NCBI GenBank assembly: GCA_963746275.1
Contig: CAVVAX010000026.1
Span: forward strand, 94,339-158,338
DNA length: 64,000 nucleotides
From: JAEULH01 sp963746275
Lineage (GTDB): Bacteria; Pseudomonadota; Alphaproteobacteria; Rhodospirillales; Defluviicoccaceae
Direction of reading: 5' to 3'
Below the pieces are notes generated by a model. It made no database searches and was not told where the DNA came from. It saw only the letters and a list, made by a program, of their open reading frames with translations. The translations under genes were made by a program, and so were the position numbers. Shown one piece after another: positions 22,450-34,590 of the stretch; position 1 is the first letter of the stretch; each line of letters opens with the position of its first letter.

Positions 22450-23026
22450 TCAGTCGCGGATACTGGCGTTGCGCCCCTCCAGACCGAGCGCGGCGATCTG
22501 ACCGCAGGTGCGCACGTAATCGATGGCGAGCGACGAGCCGGCGAGGCTGAGCCTTCCGCCCGTGTGCACGCCAAGCGCCACGATCTCCACCACCCCGGCC
22601 CTGCGGAACCCCTCCTCCGCCGTCGGCGTCCAGCTCGGTTGCCATGGCGGTTGCGTCGGTCGCGGTCAGCCGCGCGGACACGGCTGGGCCGCCGTCGAAA
22701 CGGAAGGCGACGTCGTACTCCTGCCACTCGCGCAAGCGCCAAGCGGAATGAACCAAAGCGACGCCGACATGCTCCCCGTCGGAGACGAAGCCCAGCGCAA
22801 TGCGCGAGCGCGGGAAGAAGGCGTGGGCGAGGCAATGGCCCTCCCCCGCCTCGTGCACCAGCGACCAGGATGCCGTTCCGGGGACCGGCGCCTCGGCGGC
22901 CGCCGCGCCGCCCGACGCAGCCGCGCCTGCGGTCAGGCCGGCCAGCGCGAAGGCCATGGCCGCCCCGGCGCGTCTGCGCCGCTGCTGGCGAAGGGGGCGG
23001 CGCTTTGGGTGCACGGCTGGGCGCAT
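22450..23026 (-). CDS. exported protein of unknown function (frameshifted)
   Basis: The start at the ATG complementary to 23024-23026 gives a basic N-region followed by a hydrophobic alanine-rich segment (MAFALAGLTAGAAASGG) and an AXA-type end, a plausible signal peptide. The mature part includes WSLVHEAGEGHCLAHAFFP and WQEYDVAFRFDGGP. It vaguely recalls the InvB/IalB-like exported group, but I do not assign it. One base near 22615 breaks the frame; the next frame continues EEGFRRAGVVEIVALG, then VRTCGQIAALGLEGRNASIRD, and ends with a TGA at 22450-22452. The length is one over a multiple of three, consistent with one insertion. Confidence 0.6.
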
Positions 23027-23242
23027 GACGCGTCTCCTCAAGCTTGCTGGCAAGTTCACGACAACTTGCGCAAAGATCCTCGCATGCCGAGGCTTCGCGG
23101 GCTGTGATCGCCGTCACCGCCCGGCCGCCTCCCAGCCGCCAGCTAGCAGCGACAACTGGATGACGAGGGGAGGAGCCGGCTTTCGCAGCTCGGCGGCGGG
23201 TCCTACACTGACGCCACAGAGCAACGGAACGAGACGCGGGAC

Positions 23243-25333
23243 ATGGACAGCCGGTGGTCCGATGCCGACGCCGAGGCGGCGGTCGAGCGCTACACCAAGC
23301 AGGGGGTCGGCCTGGATCTGGCGCTGCGGACCTACACGACGCGGCTGCTCGGCGCCGAGCCCCGCCTCGTCATCCACGGCGGCGGCAACACCTCGGTGAA
23401 GACGGTCATGCCGACGCTGACGCGGCGAGCGCGTCGAGGTGCTGTGCGTCAAGGGCTCCGGCTGGGACATGGCGAGCATCGAGCCGGCGGGACTGCCGGC
23501 CGTTCGTCTCGAAGCCCTCAGGCCACTGGCGGAGCTCGCCGAGCTCAGCGACGAGGACATGGTCAACGCCCAGCGCGGCGCCCTGCTCGACGCCAATGCG
23601 CCTAACCCGTCGGTGGAGACGCTGCTCCACGCCTTCCTGCCGCACAAGTACATCGACCATACCCACGCCAATCCGGTGCTGGCGCTGACCGACCAGCCGG
23701 ACGCGGCGGCGCTGTGCCAGGAGGCCTACGGCGAGACGATGGCGCTCGTGCCCTACGTCATGCCAGGGTTCGCGCTGGCGAAAAGGGCGATGGAGATCTT
23801 CCGCAGCCAGCCGGGCGCAGAGGGCATGATCCTGCTGCGCCACGGCATCTTCACCTTCGGCGAGAGCGCCCGCGAGGCCTACGAGCGGATGATCGACAAG
23901 GTCAGCCTCGCGGAGCAGCGGATCGCCCGGGCCGGCCGGACCACGTCTCGCCGGTGTCGCCATGCACCGGAAGCGGCCCAAGGCGTTCACGCCGATCCGC
24001 CTGCCCCAGCACATCGCCCAGGCCACCAGCGTGGCGCCCATCCTCCGTGGCCTCGCCGCTGAAAAGCTGGGGCCGGGGCAATACCGCCGCTGGATCTTGG
24101 CCTTCCGCTCGTCGCCGCAGATCCTCGAGTTCGTGGGCGGCAGCGAGCTCTCCCGCTACGCCCAGCAGGGCACGGCAACGCCGGACCACGTGATCCGGAC
24201 CAAGCGCCTGCCCCTGATCACGCCGCCCGCCGATGCCGACGAGATGGGCGGCTTCGCCGCCGGCGCCCGGGCCGCGATGGAGGACTACCGGGCCGCCTAC
24301 CACGCCTACTTCGCCGCCAACAACGCGCGCCAGGCGGTCCCGAAGAGCGAGCTCGACCCGGTGCCGAGGGTCATCCTGGTGCCGGGCCTCGGCCTGTTCG
24401 GGCTTGGCGCGTCGGCCGCGGCAGCGGAGATTGCCGCCGATCTTGCCGAAACCAACGTCGAGGTGATCGGCGCCGCCGAGGCCTTGGGCACGTTCACCGC
24501 CATCTCGGAAGCCGAGGCGTTCGACATCGAGTATTGGTCGCTGGAGCAGGCAAAGCTGGGCAAGGCCGCGGAGACGCCGCTGGCGCGCCACGTCGTCGTC
24601 ATCACCGGCGGCGGCTCCGGCATCGGCGCCGCGTGCGCCCGCGCCTTCCGCGCCGCGGGCGCCGAAGTCTGCGTCGCCGACATCGATGCGGGCGCTGCCG
24701 AGGCCGTCGCCGCCGAAACCGGCGGCCTCGCCGTCGTCTGCGACGTCACCCGCCGCGACAGCGTCGAGGCGGCCTTCGCTCGGGCTGTCGGAGCGCTATG
24801 GCGGCGTCGACATCGTCGTCTCCAACGCCGGCCGCGCCTGGCAGGGGCGGATCGGCGAGGTCGACGAGGCCGTTCTGCGCGACAGCTTTGAGCTCAACTT
24901 CTGGGCGCACCAAACCGTGGCCCAGGCGGCGGTGGCGGTGATGGGGAGGCAGCAGACCGGTGGCTGCCTGCTGTTCAACGCCTCAAAGCAGGCGGTCGAC
25001 CCCGGTCCGAGCTTCGGCCCCTACGGCCTGCCCAAGACGGCTACGGTCGCGTTGATGCGCCAGTACGCCCTCGACCATGGCCGCGACGGCATCCGCGCCT
25101 GCGCGGTGAACGCCGACCGGGTCCGCACCGGCCTCCTCGACGAGGCGATGATCTCGTCGCGGGCGCGCGCACGCGGCGTCAGCACCGAGGCCTACATGTC
25201 CGGCAACCTGCTCGGCCTTGAGGTGACCGCCGCCGATGTGGCCGCGGCCTTCGTCCACCTGGCGCTCTCGGAGAAGACGACGGCGGCGGTGCTCACGGTC
25301 GATGGCGGCAACATTGCCGCGAGCCTGCGCTGA
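23243..25333 (+). CDS. bifunctional class II aldolase / short-chain dehydrogenase (frameshifted)
   Basis: The protein of about 695 residues fuses an N-terminal class II aldolase/adducin domain to a C-terminal SDR domain, as in the YuxG/RhaD-type rhamnulose-1-phosphate aldolase/dehydrogenase family. The aldolase part shows LVIHGGGNTSVK, VLCVKGSGWDMASIEPAG, HTHANPVLAL and ILLRHGIFTFGESA. The SDR part has the cofactor motif VITGGGSGIGAACARAF, DIVVSNAG and the catalytic YGLPK. Three shifts (near 23420, 23946 and 24780) split it; each neighbouring frame continues the family sequence. The substrate is probably a sugar acid or deoxy-sugar phosphate, not provable here. Confidence 0.82.
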
Positions 25334-25474
25334 GCGCTGCGAACGCGGCGATGACGAGCGAGCACGGCGCAACCGTGGCCAAGGCCCGCCAGTTGGTCTA
25401 ATCTCCTCTACAGCCTGGGGTCATTGCCGGATGCGGCCGGACCCGGCTCTGTTGCGCAAGGGGAAAACAAAGAA

Positions 25475-25861
25475 ATGAAGCACAGGACATTCGCGCTGTC
25501 GGCAGGCGCTTTCGCAGCTCTCGGCGCGCTCGCCGTCGCGTCGCTCGTCGCCTCGGCGGCGGAGGTGGTCAGCTACAAGCTCGACGTCAAGCCGATCCTG
25601 GACGCCCGCTGCGTCTCCTGCCACAGCCCAGGAGGCGACGGCTACAAGACCAGCGGCCTCGACCTCAGCACCTACGAGGGGCTGATGAAGGGAACCAAGC
25701 ACGGGCCCATCGTCGTTCCCGGCGAGCCCCTGACCAGCAACCTCAACGTCCTGGTCGAGGGCCGGGCGCAGGTGCGGATGCCGCACCACGAGCGGCCGCT
25801 GCTCGTCGCCCAGACCGAGATCCTCCGCGAGTGGGTCAAACAGGGCGCGAAGAACAATTAG
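25475..25861 (+). CDS. periplasmic c-type cytochrome-like domain protein
   Basis: The 128-residue protein starts at 25475 after the purine-rich GGGGAAAACAAAG. It has a cleavable signal peptide (ending near SLVASAAE, residue 30) and one heme-attachment motif CVSCH (residues 46-50). The layout YKLDVKPILDARCVSCHSPGG and a later MPHHERPLL (a possible axial methionine near 102) match the planctomycete-type cytochrome c domain seen in small electron-transfer proteins. It stands alone between unrelated genes, so a redox partner cannot be named. Confidence 0.8.
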   Translation: MKHRTFALSAGAFAALGALAVASLVASAAEVVSYKLDVKPILDARCVSCHSPGGDGYKTSGLDLSTYEGLMKGTKHGPIVVPGEPLTSNLNVLVEGRAQVRMPHHERPLLVAQTEILREWVKQGAKNN

Positions 25862-26016
25862 CTCCGCCCGATGCTGATGGCGAGCGGAAGGCGCAGCGAC
25901 GTCTGTTATAGCCCGATCCGGTTCGCCAGGATCGACCATCGCGGCCGCGTCAAGCCGCTATACTTCGAGTTCGGCCAAAGCCTCCAGGGACAGAACTGTT
26001 ACCCACGTCCTCGGTT

Positions 26017-26043
26017 CCTCACCCGCAAAGCCCGCGGGTGAGG
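26017..26043. terminator. hairpin between convergent genes
   Basis: A perfect ten-base inverted repeat, CCTCACCCGC and GCGGGTGAGG, separated by seven bases, lies between the cytochrome gene and the convergent aminotransferase gene. No T-tract follows on either strand, so a bidirectional stop is plausible but not certain. Confidence 0.45.
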
Positions 26044-26053
26044 GTGCGGTAGC

Positions 26054-27364
26054 TTAGATCGTCGTAAGAACGCCGCGGAGCTTGTCCTCGATCTCGTCGA
26101 GGTCGCTGTCCGAGGCGATCAGCGCCGGCGCGACGATGCCGGTATCGCCCGTCCACTTGATCAAAAGCCCCGCCTCGAACAGCCGCTTCAGCGCCGCATA
26201 ACCGCGTGCGCCGGGCGTCGTCCCCGACGCCAGGTCGAAGGCGGCGAGCATGCCGTAGCCGCGGATGTCGGTGATAACGGGAATGTCGGCCAGCGAAAAC
26301 ATCCGGTCGAGGAAGCCGGGGGTCAGCCGGTCGGCGCGGCCGAACAGGTCCTCGCGGGCGTAGATGTCGAGCGTCGCCAACGCCGCCGCGCAGGCAGCCG
26401 GATGGGCCGAGAAGGTGTAGCCGTGGAACAGCTCGATCGCCTCGGCCGGCGCACCGGCGGTCAGGGCCCTGTGGATGCCGTCGCGGACGGCAACCGCGCC
26501 CATGGGCTGCGCGCCGTTGGTCAAAGCCTTGGCCATGGTGATCATGTCCGGCATCACGGCGAAGCTGTCGGCGGCGAAGGCCGCGCCGGTGCGGCCGAAG
26601 CCGCAGATCACCTCGTCGAAGACGAGCAGGATGCCGTTCGCGTCGCAGATCTGTCTTAGTCTTTCGAGATAGCCCTTGGGCGGCACCAGCACGCCGGTCG
26701 AGCCGGCGATGGGTTCGACGAAGCAGGCGGCGATTTGGGAGCGGCCGTAGAGATCGACGAAGCGCTGCAGGTCCTCCGCCAGGTCGGCGCCGCTGCCCGG
26801 CTGGCCGCGGACGAAGCGGTGGTCGGAAAGCCAGGTGTGGCGCATGTGGACGACGCCCGGCATCACCGTGGGGAACGCCTCGCGGTTGCGGACGATGCCG
26901 CTGAGCGAGGTGCCGCCGATGTTGACCCCGTGGTAGGCGCGCTCGCGGGAGACGAAGCGTTGGCGCGCGCCCTCGCCGCCCGAACGGTGGTAGGCCATGG
27001 CGATCTTCAGCGCCGTGTCGATCGCTTCCGAGCCGGAGTTGCAGAAGAACAGATGGTCGAGGTCGCCAGGGAGCAGGTCTCGAAGCCGAGCCGCCAGCTC
27101 GAATGAGGACGGGTGGCCGAACTGGAAGTGCGGCGCGTAGTCCATCTCCATGAGCTGGGCAGAGACCGCCTCGGCGATCTCGCGCCGGCCGTGGCCGGCG
27201 GCGCAGCAGAACAGGCCGGACGCCCCGTCGAGGACGCGGTGGCCGGACTGGCTGCGGTAGACCATGCCCTCGGCGTGGGCGATCAGCCGCGGGTGGGCCT
27301 TGAAGTCCCGGTTCGCGGTGAACGGCATCCAATGGCTGGCGAGCGGCTCGGCGACGTCGGGCAT
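26054..27364 (-). CDS. omega-amino acid--pyruvate aminotransferase (class III)
   Basis: This PLP-dependent enzyme transfers the terminal amino group of an omega-amino acid or amine (for example beta-alanine) to pyruvate. The 436-residue reading from MPDVAEPLASHWMPF matches the beta-alanine:pyruvate subgroup: NSGSEAIDTALKIAMAYH, RAYHGVNIGGTSLSGI, LLVFDEVICGFGRTG and the PLP lysine in MITMAKALTNGAQPMG. The frame is intact. A 16-residue longer start is possible but less family-like. It is divergent from the GntP-glycerate kinase pair, with about 200 bases between. Confidence 0.9.
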   Translation of the reverse strand: MPDVAEPLASHWMPFTANRDFKAHPRLIAHAEGMVYRSQSGHRVLDGASGLFCCAAGHGRREIAEAVSAQLMEMDYAPHFQFGHPSSFELAARLRDLLPGDLDHLFFCNSGSEAIDTALKIAMAYHRSGGEGARQRFVSRERAYHGVNIGGTSLSGIVRNREAFPTVMPGVVHMRHTWLSDHRFVRGQPGSGADLAEDLQRFVDLYGRSQIAACFVEPIAGSTGVLVPPKGYLERLRQICDANGILLVFDEVICGFGRTGAAFAADSFAVMPDMITMAKALTNGAQPMGAVAVRDGIHRALTAGAPAEAIELFHGYTFSAHPAACAAALATLDIYAREDLFGRADRLTPGFLDRMFSLADIPVITDIRGYGMLAAFDLASGTTPGARGYAALKRLFEAGLLIKWTGDTGIVAPALIASDSDLDEIEDKLRGVLTTI

Positions 27365-27565
27365 GGCGGCTTCCCATTGCTGAGCCCGCCGCGCGGGCGG
27401 GCCTGCGCTCATCGTGCGCCGCCGCCGGGCGCGGAATCAAGGCCGGCCCCGGTGGCTGACGGGTGATGCACATTGACCACAGGCGGTTGCGCGTCTAGCA
27501 ACATGGCAACGGCAGGCCGCGACGAAGCGGCGCAAAAGCCGAGGCTCCATCAGGGTAGGACGTCC

Positions 27566-28913
27566 ATGCTCCTCGTCATTCTCCTCATTCTGAGCATCGC
27601 CTTCATCATCTTCGCCACGGCGCGCTTGCAGATGCATCCGTTCCTGGCGCTGCTCATCACCGCCTTCGCCTTCGGCATCCTCTCCGGCATGCCGCTCGCC
27701 GACGTGGTCAAGTCGGTCAACGACGGCTTCGGCGGGACCATCGGCTACATCGGCATCGTCATCCTTGCCGGCGCGATCATCGGCACCTTCCTCGAACGCT
27801 CGGGCGGCGCCTTCCGCCTCGCCGAGAGCATCCTCAAGGTCGCCGGCGAACGCAACGTGCCCGCGACCATGTCGATCATGGGCTACGTCGTCTCGATCCC
27901 GGTGTTCTGCGACTCGGGCTTCGTCATCCTCTCGTCGCTGAACAAGGCACTGACCCGGCGCGCCGGCATCTCGCTCGCGACCACCGCGATCGCGCTGAGC
28001 CTCGGGCTCTACGCCACCCACACCATGGTGCCGCCGACGCCCGGGCCCGATCGCCGCCGCCGGCATCATCGGCGCCGATCTCGGCCTCGTCATCATGTGG
28101 GGGCTCCTGATCGCCGCCATCGCCGCCTTCGCCGGCTGGGTCTTCGCCGTGACCGTCGCCAGCCGCATCTACATCTCGCCGGACGAGGGCCTGGCCGCCG
28201 AGGCGGCGCCCGATGCGCGCGCCAGCGTCGTGGACGCCCCCGGCGCCTTCAAGTCGCTGCTGCCGATCCTGGTGCCGATCGTCCTCATCGTCCTGCGCTC
28301 TGTCGCGGAATTTCCGACCAAGCCCTTCGGCACCGGCACGCCGTACACCATCTTGAGCTTCATCGGCCAACCGGTGGTCGCCCTGCTCATCGGCGTCGCC
28401 CTGGCGATGCTGCTGCCGAAGAAGCTCGAGCGGGCGATGCTGGCCGACAAGGGCTGGGTCGGCGAAGCCATCGTGGGTGCAGCGACCATCATCATCATTA
28501 CCGGCGCCGGCGGCGCCTTCGGCAAGGTGCTGCAGAACTCCGGTATCGCCACGGTCGTCGGCCAGACGCTGTCCGACACCCAGCTCGGCATCATCCTGCC
28601 GTTCCTCATCGCCGCCGGGATCAAGACCGCCCAGGGCTCGTCCACGGTCGCGATCATCACCACGGCAGGGCTGATGGCGCCGCTGCTGGCCCCCCTCGGC
28701 CTCGACAGCGATACCGCCAAGGCGCTGGTCGTCGTCGCCATCGGCGGCGGCTCGATGGTCGTTTCCCACGCCAACGACAGCTTCTTCTGGGTTGTGACCC
28801 AGTTCTCCAACATGGATGCGCCCACCGGCTATAAGCTGCAGACGGTCGGCACGCTGGTCCAAGGCGTCGTCGCCGCCGCCGCCGTCTGGGTCGCCAGCAT
28901 GGTCGCGCTCTGA
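27566..28913 (+). CDS. GntP-family permease, probable glycerate/gluconate transporter (frameshifted)
   Basis: This hydrophobic protein of about 448 residues has the GntP-family pattern, for example YIGIVILAGAIIGTFLERSGG, SIPVFCDSGFVIL and HTMVPPTPGPIAAAG. The start MLLVILLILSIAF at 27566 gives the usual first helix. One extra G in CCCGGGCCC near 28043 breaks the frame, and the reading resumes as IAAAGIIGADLGLVIMW. The stop codon overlaps the start of the glycerate kinase gene (TGATG), so the two are translationally coupled. The pairing suggests uptake of D-glycerate or a related acid; this is inferred from context. Confidence 0.85.
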
Positions 28914-30199
28914 TGGCCGCCGCGCCCGCCGGCAGCGATCCCGAGGCCCTGCTGCGCCGGACCTTCGAAGCCGCGGTCGACGCGGCCCGGGCGCCGGAGC
29001 GGATCACCTCCCACCTGCCGCCGCCGCCCAAGGGCCGCACCATCGTCGTCGGCGCCGGCAAGGCTGCGGCGGCCATGGCCAAGGCGGTCGAGGAGGCTTG
29101 GCCTGGCGAGCTTTCCGGGCTGGTCGTCACCCGCTACGGCCACGGACTGCCGACGTCGCGCATCGAAGTCATCGAGGCGGCGCATCCCAATCCCGACGAG
29201 GCGAGCCAGCGGGCGGCGGCGCAGATCCTGCAGCTGGCAAGCGGGCTGGGCCCGGACGACCTGCTGCTGTGCCTGATCTCGGGCGGCGGCTCGGCGCTGA
29301 TGGCGCTGCCGGCGCCGGGGCTCACGCTTGCCGACAAGCAGGGCGTGACCCGGGGGTTGCTCCGCTGCGGCGCCACCATCAGCGAGATCAACTGCGTGCG
29401 CAAGCACCTCTCGGCGATCAAGGGCGGGAGGCTGGCGGCCGCGGCGGCGCCGGCGCCGGTGGTGGCGCTGCTGATCTCCGACGTGCCCGGCGATGACCCG
29501 TCGGTGATCGCCTCGGGACCGACGGTTCCCGATCCGACAACAACGGCCGACGCGCTCGGGGTCATCGACAGGTACGCCCTCGATGTTCCCACCCATGTTC
29601 GCGCCCATCTCGAGGGCGAGGCGGCGGAGACGCCCAAGCCCGGCGATCCGAGGCTGGCCGCCAGCCGCATCGAGATGGTGGCGACACCGCAGGACGCGCT
29701 GGAGGCGGCTGCGGCGGTGGTTCGCGAGGCCGGTTACCGCCCTCTCATCCTCGGCAACGCCATCGAGGGCGAGGCTCGCGACGTCGCCCTGGTGCATGCC
29801 GGGATGGCGAAGCAGGCCGTGCGCTTCGGCCAGCCGGTGGAGCCGCCGTGTGTGATCCTGTCGGGCGGAGAGACCACGGTGACGATCCGCGGCGACGGCC
29901 GCGGCGGGCGCAACGGCGAGTTCCTCCTTGCCCTCGCCGTGGCGCTCGACGGGCTGCCCGGCGTGTGGGCCTTGGCCGCGGACACCGACGGCATCGACGG
30001 CGTCGAGGACAACGCCGGCGCCATCCTCCGCCCGGACACGCTGGCGCGTGCCGCCGCGGCCGGCCTCAACGCCCGGGCCCTGCTTGCGAACAACGACAGC
30101 TACGGCCTGTTCTCGAAGCTCGGCGACCTGATCGTGACCGGCCCGACCCGCACCAACGTCAACGACTTCCGCGCCATCCTGATCCGGGAGACCGGTTGA
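28913..30199 (+). CDS. gckA: glycerate 2-kinase (DUF4147/MOFRL family)
   Basis: This enzyme phosphorylates D-glycerate to 2-phosphoglycerate, feeding lower glycolysis. The 428-residue protein has the N-terminal DUF4147 domain (TIVVGAGKAAAAMAKAVE near 42-60, LISGGGSALMALPAPG, NCVRKHLSAIKGGRLA, SDVPGDDPSVIASGP) and the C-terminal MOFRL domain (GGETTVTIRGDGRGGRN, ADTDGIDGVEDNAGA, NNDSYGLF). It overlaps the permease stop as TGATG, evidence for an operon. The frame is intact. Confidence 0.92.
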   Translation: MAAAPAGSDPEALLRRTFEAAVDAARAPERITSHLPPPPKGRTIVVGAGKAAAAMAKAVEEAWPGELSGLVVTRYGHGLPTSRIEVIEAAHPNPDEASQRAAAQILQLASGLGPDDLLLCLISGGGSALMALPAPGLTLADKQGVTRGLLRCGATISEINCVRKHLSAIKGGRLAAAAAPAPVVALLISDVPGDDPSVIASGPTVPDPTTTADALGVIDRYALDVPTHVRAHLEGEAAETPKPGDPRLAASRIEMVATPQDALEAAAAVVREAGYRPLILGNAIEGEARDVALVHAGMAKQAVRFGQPVEPPCVILSGGETTVTIRGDGRGGRNGEFLLALAVALDGLPGVWALAADTDGIDGVEDNAGAILRPDTLARAAAAGLNARALLANNDSYGLFSKLGDLIVTGPTRTNVNDFRAILIRETG

Positions 30200-30277
30200 G
30201 CGTCTTTGCGGTGCCCAAACGGGGTTGATTTTGCTAGGCTGCCCGTGGCCCGCCCTCCTCCTGGTCTTCGCCGAGGC

Positions 30278-31168
30278 ATGACCGAACCGCAACTGACATC
30301 CCGCATCATCTCGGTCTGCAATCTGAAGGGCGGCGCCGGCAAGAGCACGATCGCCGTCAACCTCGCCTGCGCACTGAGGGCGATTACCGGGCTGGACTGC
30401 ATCCTGGTGGATGCCGACCGGCAGGCCACCGCGCTGGCGTGGGCGGACAACGGCGAACTCGGCATCCGCGTCACCTCGCGCGTGCTGCACGAGGCGCGGC
30501 GCGAGGACCGGCACCCGGGTCTCGCCTGGGTGAAGCAGATCCATCTCCTCGCCCAGAGAAACCCGGCGGTGATCATCGACCTGCCGCCCGGGCTCGACTA
30601 CGCGTTGGCGGCGGTTGCGGCCATCTCCGATCTCATCTTCGTGCCGGTCAACCCCAGCGGCATCGACCTGCACTCGACCTCGCGCTTCGTCAGGGCGGTG
30701 CAGAAGGCGCGTGAGGTTCGTGACGGCGAGAAGCCGCGCTGCGTCATCGTCCCCAACCGCTCCGACCGCCGCGCCGTTCTGCGCAACCTCGCCCTCTACG
30801 AACGGTTCGGCGAGCCGATCGCCCCGCCCATCGGAATGCGCTCGGCCTTCGTCCAGGCATTCGATCGGGGCCGCTGGGTCGGCGCAATGTCGCCGAAGTC
30901 CGAGGCGCGCCGGGAGATCGAGCAGCTCGTCTCCTTCGTCCTCGCCCCGGCGGTGGAGATGCCCGGCAGGATCGAAGACGACCAGGACGGCGCCGGAGAG
31001 CAGAGCCGGGGCGACGAGGCCGCCGGCGATGTCATCGCCTACCGCGCCACCGGCCTCGGCGACCACGCGGCTGCCGGTCTAGGCAACGCGGATGGTGCGG
31101 CGTCCGATGGAGCGCCCGCGCAGGATGCGGAGATGCCGCCGGCGGACGGCGAGGCCGCTCGTCACTAG
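30278..31168 (+). CDS. ParA/MinD-family P-loop ATPase
   Basis: The 296-residue protein has a deviant Walker A, NLKGGAGKSTIAVNLA (residues about 14-29), the A' motif VDADRQATALAW and the Walker B-like VIIDLPPGLDYAL. This is the ParA fold used for partitioning and positioning of cellular cargo. No ParB or parS-like partner is adjacent; the small ParB-like gene near 35 kb is not linked to it. After about residue 225 the sequence becomes acidic and low in complexity (GAGEQSRGDEAAGD), a probably disordered tail. The start MTEPQLTSRIISV at 30278 is chosen because the family fold begins there. Confidence 0.85.
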   Translation: MTEPQLTSRIISVCNLKGGAGKSTIAVNLACALRAITGLDCILVDADRQATALAWADNGELGIRVTSRVLHEARREDRHPGLAWVKQIHLLAQRNPAVIIDLPPGLDYALAAVAAISDLIFVPVNPSGIDLHSTSRFVRAVQKAREVRDGEKPRCVIVPNRSDRRAVLRNLALYERFGEPIAPPIGMRSAFVQAFDRGRWVGAMSPKSEARREIEQLVSFVLAPAVEMPGRIEDDQDGAGEQSRGDEAAGDVIAYRATGLGDHAAAGLGNADGAASDGAPAQDAEMPPADGEAARH

Positions 31169-31251
31169 CCAGGCTATGGCCCGCCGGTAAGAAAGCTTCG
31201 CACCGGCGTTGCCCGCCGGCTGCATCTGTGGCTCGGCGGCCGCGGAGGTGC

Positions 31252-31279
31252 TTGACCTTACCCATAACTTTCGTATGGT
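31252..31279 (+). promoter_or_regulatory. sigma-70-like promoter for ompW
   Basis: TTGACC at 31252-31257 and TATGGT at 31274-31279 are separated by 16 bases. They lie about 92 bases upstream of the ompW start in an otherwise gene-free stretch that is richer in A and T. A partial inverted repeat (ATAAC and GTTAT) overlaps the -10 region and might be an operator. Confidence 0.5.
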
Positions 31280-31371
31280 TATCGCGCCCGCGAACGGGCA
31301 GTGCGGTCACCCGCCCTTGGGCGGCTTGGTCGCAAGCAGAAAAACATCGTACCTGCCAGGGGTTGAGAGAC

Positions 31372-32015
31372 ATGCACAAGATGAAGAAGGCAGCGTTGGC
31401 GCTGCTCGCGGCCGCCCTGATCGGTGCATCCGGGGGTGCCGAGGCGAAGGAGGCCGGGGATCTCCTCGTTCGTCTGCGTGGTATCGGCGTCATTCCCGAC
31501 GAAAGCGGAACGACCACCATCGGCGGTGACATCGAGATCGACAACTCCTACGTGCCGGAGCTCGACTTCACCTATTTCTTCACCAAGAACATCGCCGCCG
31601 AGCTGATCCTGGCGACGGCCCGGCATCAGGTGGAGGTCAAGGACACCGCCCTTGGCGACGTCGACCTCGGCCACGTCTGGCTGCTGCCGCCCATCTTGTC
31701 GTTGCAGTATCACTTCTTCCCCGACGGCCAGGTCAGCCCGTACGTCGGCGCCGGCGTCAACTACACGGTGTTCTACGGCGTCGATAAGCCCAACAGCGCC
31801 CTGATCGACGACGTCGATTACGACAACCGCTTCGGCTGGGCGCTTCAGGCCGGCGTCGATTGGGCGGTTTGGGAGCGCTGGAGCCTCAACTTCGACGTCA
31901 AGAAGCTGTGGCTGCCGGCCGCCGTCAGCGTCAACGACGGCGCGGTCAAGGGCCGCAACGCCGACATCGACCCTGGATCATCGGCGTCGGCATCGGTTAT
32001 CGCTTCTCCCTCTAG
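31372..32015 (+). CDS. ompW: OmpW-family outer-membrane protein (frameshift near the end)
   Basis: OmpW proteins are eight-stranded outer-membrane beta-barrels for small hydrophobic compounds. The start MHKMKKAALALLAAALIG gives a signal peptide ending near GAEA. The mature part shows the family stretches FTYFFTKNIAAELI, PILSLQYHFFPDG, SPYVGAGVNYTVFY and WSLNFDVKKLWL. A missing base near 31975 displaces the last 14 residues; in the next frame they read WIIGVGIGYRFSL and stop at 32013-32015, the terminal aromatic beta-strand expected of a barrel. The repaired length is about 214 residues. Confidence 0.85.
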
Positions 32016-32126
32016 CGTCTCGGCAAGGCGCGGCTGTCGCCCGCGGCGGCAGCCGGGCGGCTGTCGCGGCTGCCACGGCCGCGGAGCCACTTCGGCGCGA
32101 ACGCATCTCGCTCGCCGTTCGTGTTG

Positions 32127-32496
32127 CATCGCCTTCATGGTGGTCCTCGCCTTCGGGCTCGCGGCCTCGGTCAACTTCCCGGTCCTGCTGCTCTCCATCT
32201 TCTGGGGCGGGCTCACGACCCGCGGCGCGTTCATCGGCGGCTTCCTCGGCCTGATCGCGGCGATCGCCTTCGTCGTCCTGGGCCCGACGGTGTGGGTGCA
32301 GATCCTGGGGTTTGCCACCCCGATCTTCCCCTACGAGCACTACGCCTTGTTCTCGATGGCCATTGCGTTCGGCGGCATCTGGTTCTTCTCGGTGACGGAC
32401 AGGAGTGCTCGCGCCGAGATCGACAGGGCCAACTACCGCCATCAGTTCATCCGCTCCGAGACCGGGCTCGGCGCGGAGGGAGCCGCCGCCCACTAG
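32127..32496 (+). pseudogene. cation/acetate symporter (ActP-like), C-terminal remnant
   Basis: About 120 residues match only the C-terminal end of ActP-type sodium:solute symporters: AFMVVLAFGLAASVNFPVLL, FWGGLTTRGAFIGGFLGL, GPTVWVQILGF, FSMAIAFGGIW and FSVTDRSARAEIDRA, ending GLGAEGAAAH. A complete ActP has about 550 residues. The upstream 110 bases back to ompW contain no earlier symporter sequence in any frame. The rest of the gene is therefore absent, through a deletion or an assembly join near 32125. A strong terminator follows directly. Confidence 0.75.
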
Positions 32497-32522
32497 AGAA
32501 CGGCGCTCATCTTCACCATTTC

Positions 32523-32557
32523 GGGGAGGTGCCTCTGGCGCCTCCCCGTTTCTTTTC
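32523..32557 (+). terminator. rho-independent terminator
   Basis: A G+C-rich stem pairs GGGGAGGTGCC with GGCGCCTCCCC (one G-T pair) around a three-base loop and is followed by GTTTCTTTT. It sits 26 bases after the symporter remnant and is the clearest intrinsic terminator in the window. Confidence 0.85.
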
Positions 32558-32765
32558 CTGGCAGAACGATCGCCTATCCGTACGCTCACGTGCGTCGAGG
32601 TCGCCAGCGGCCCATCTTCACGGTATAACCGGAGAGCCGACGCGGGCGAGTCGTCGCGGAGCGCCGTCGCGGCTGCTATCCGTGCCACGCCGACCGCCGC
32701 TCCCTGTTCGGGGCCGGTCCGCTCGTCCCGCCGTTGATCCATGACCATCAGGAGTTTGCGCGCCC

Positions 32766-34590
<1,825 letters not shown>

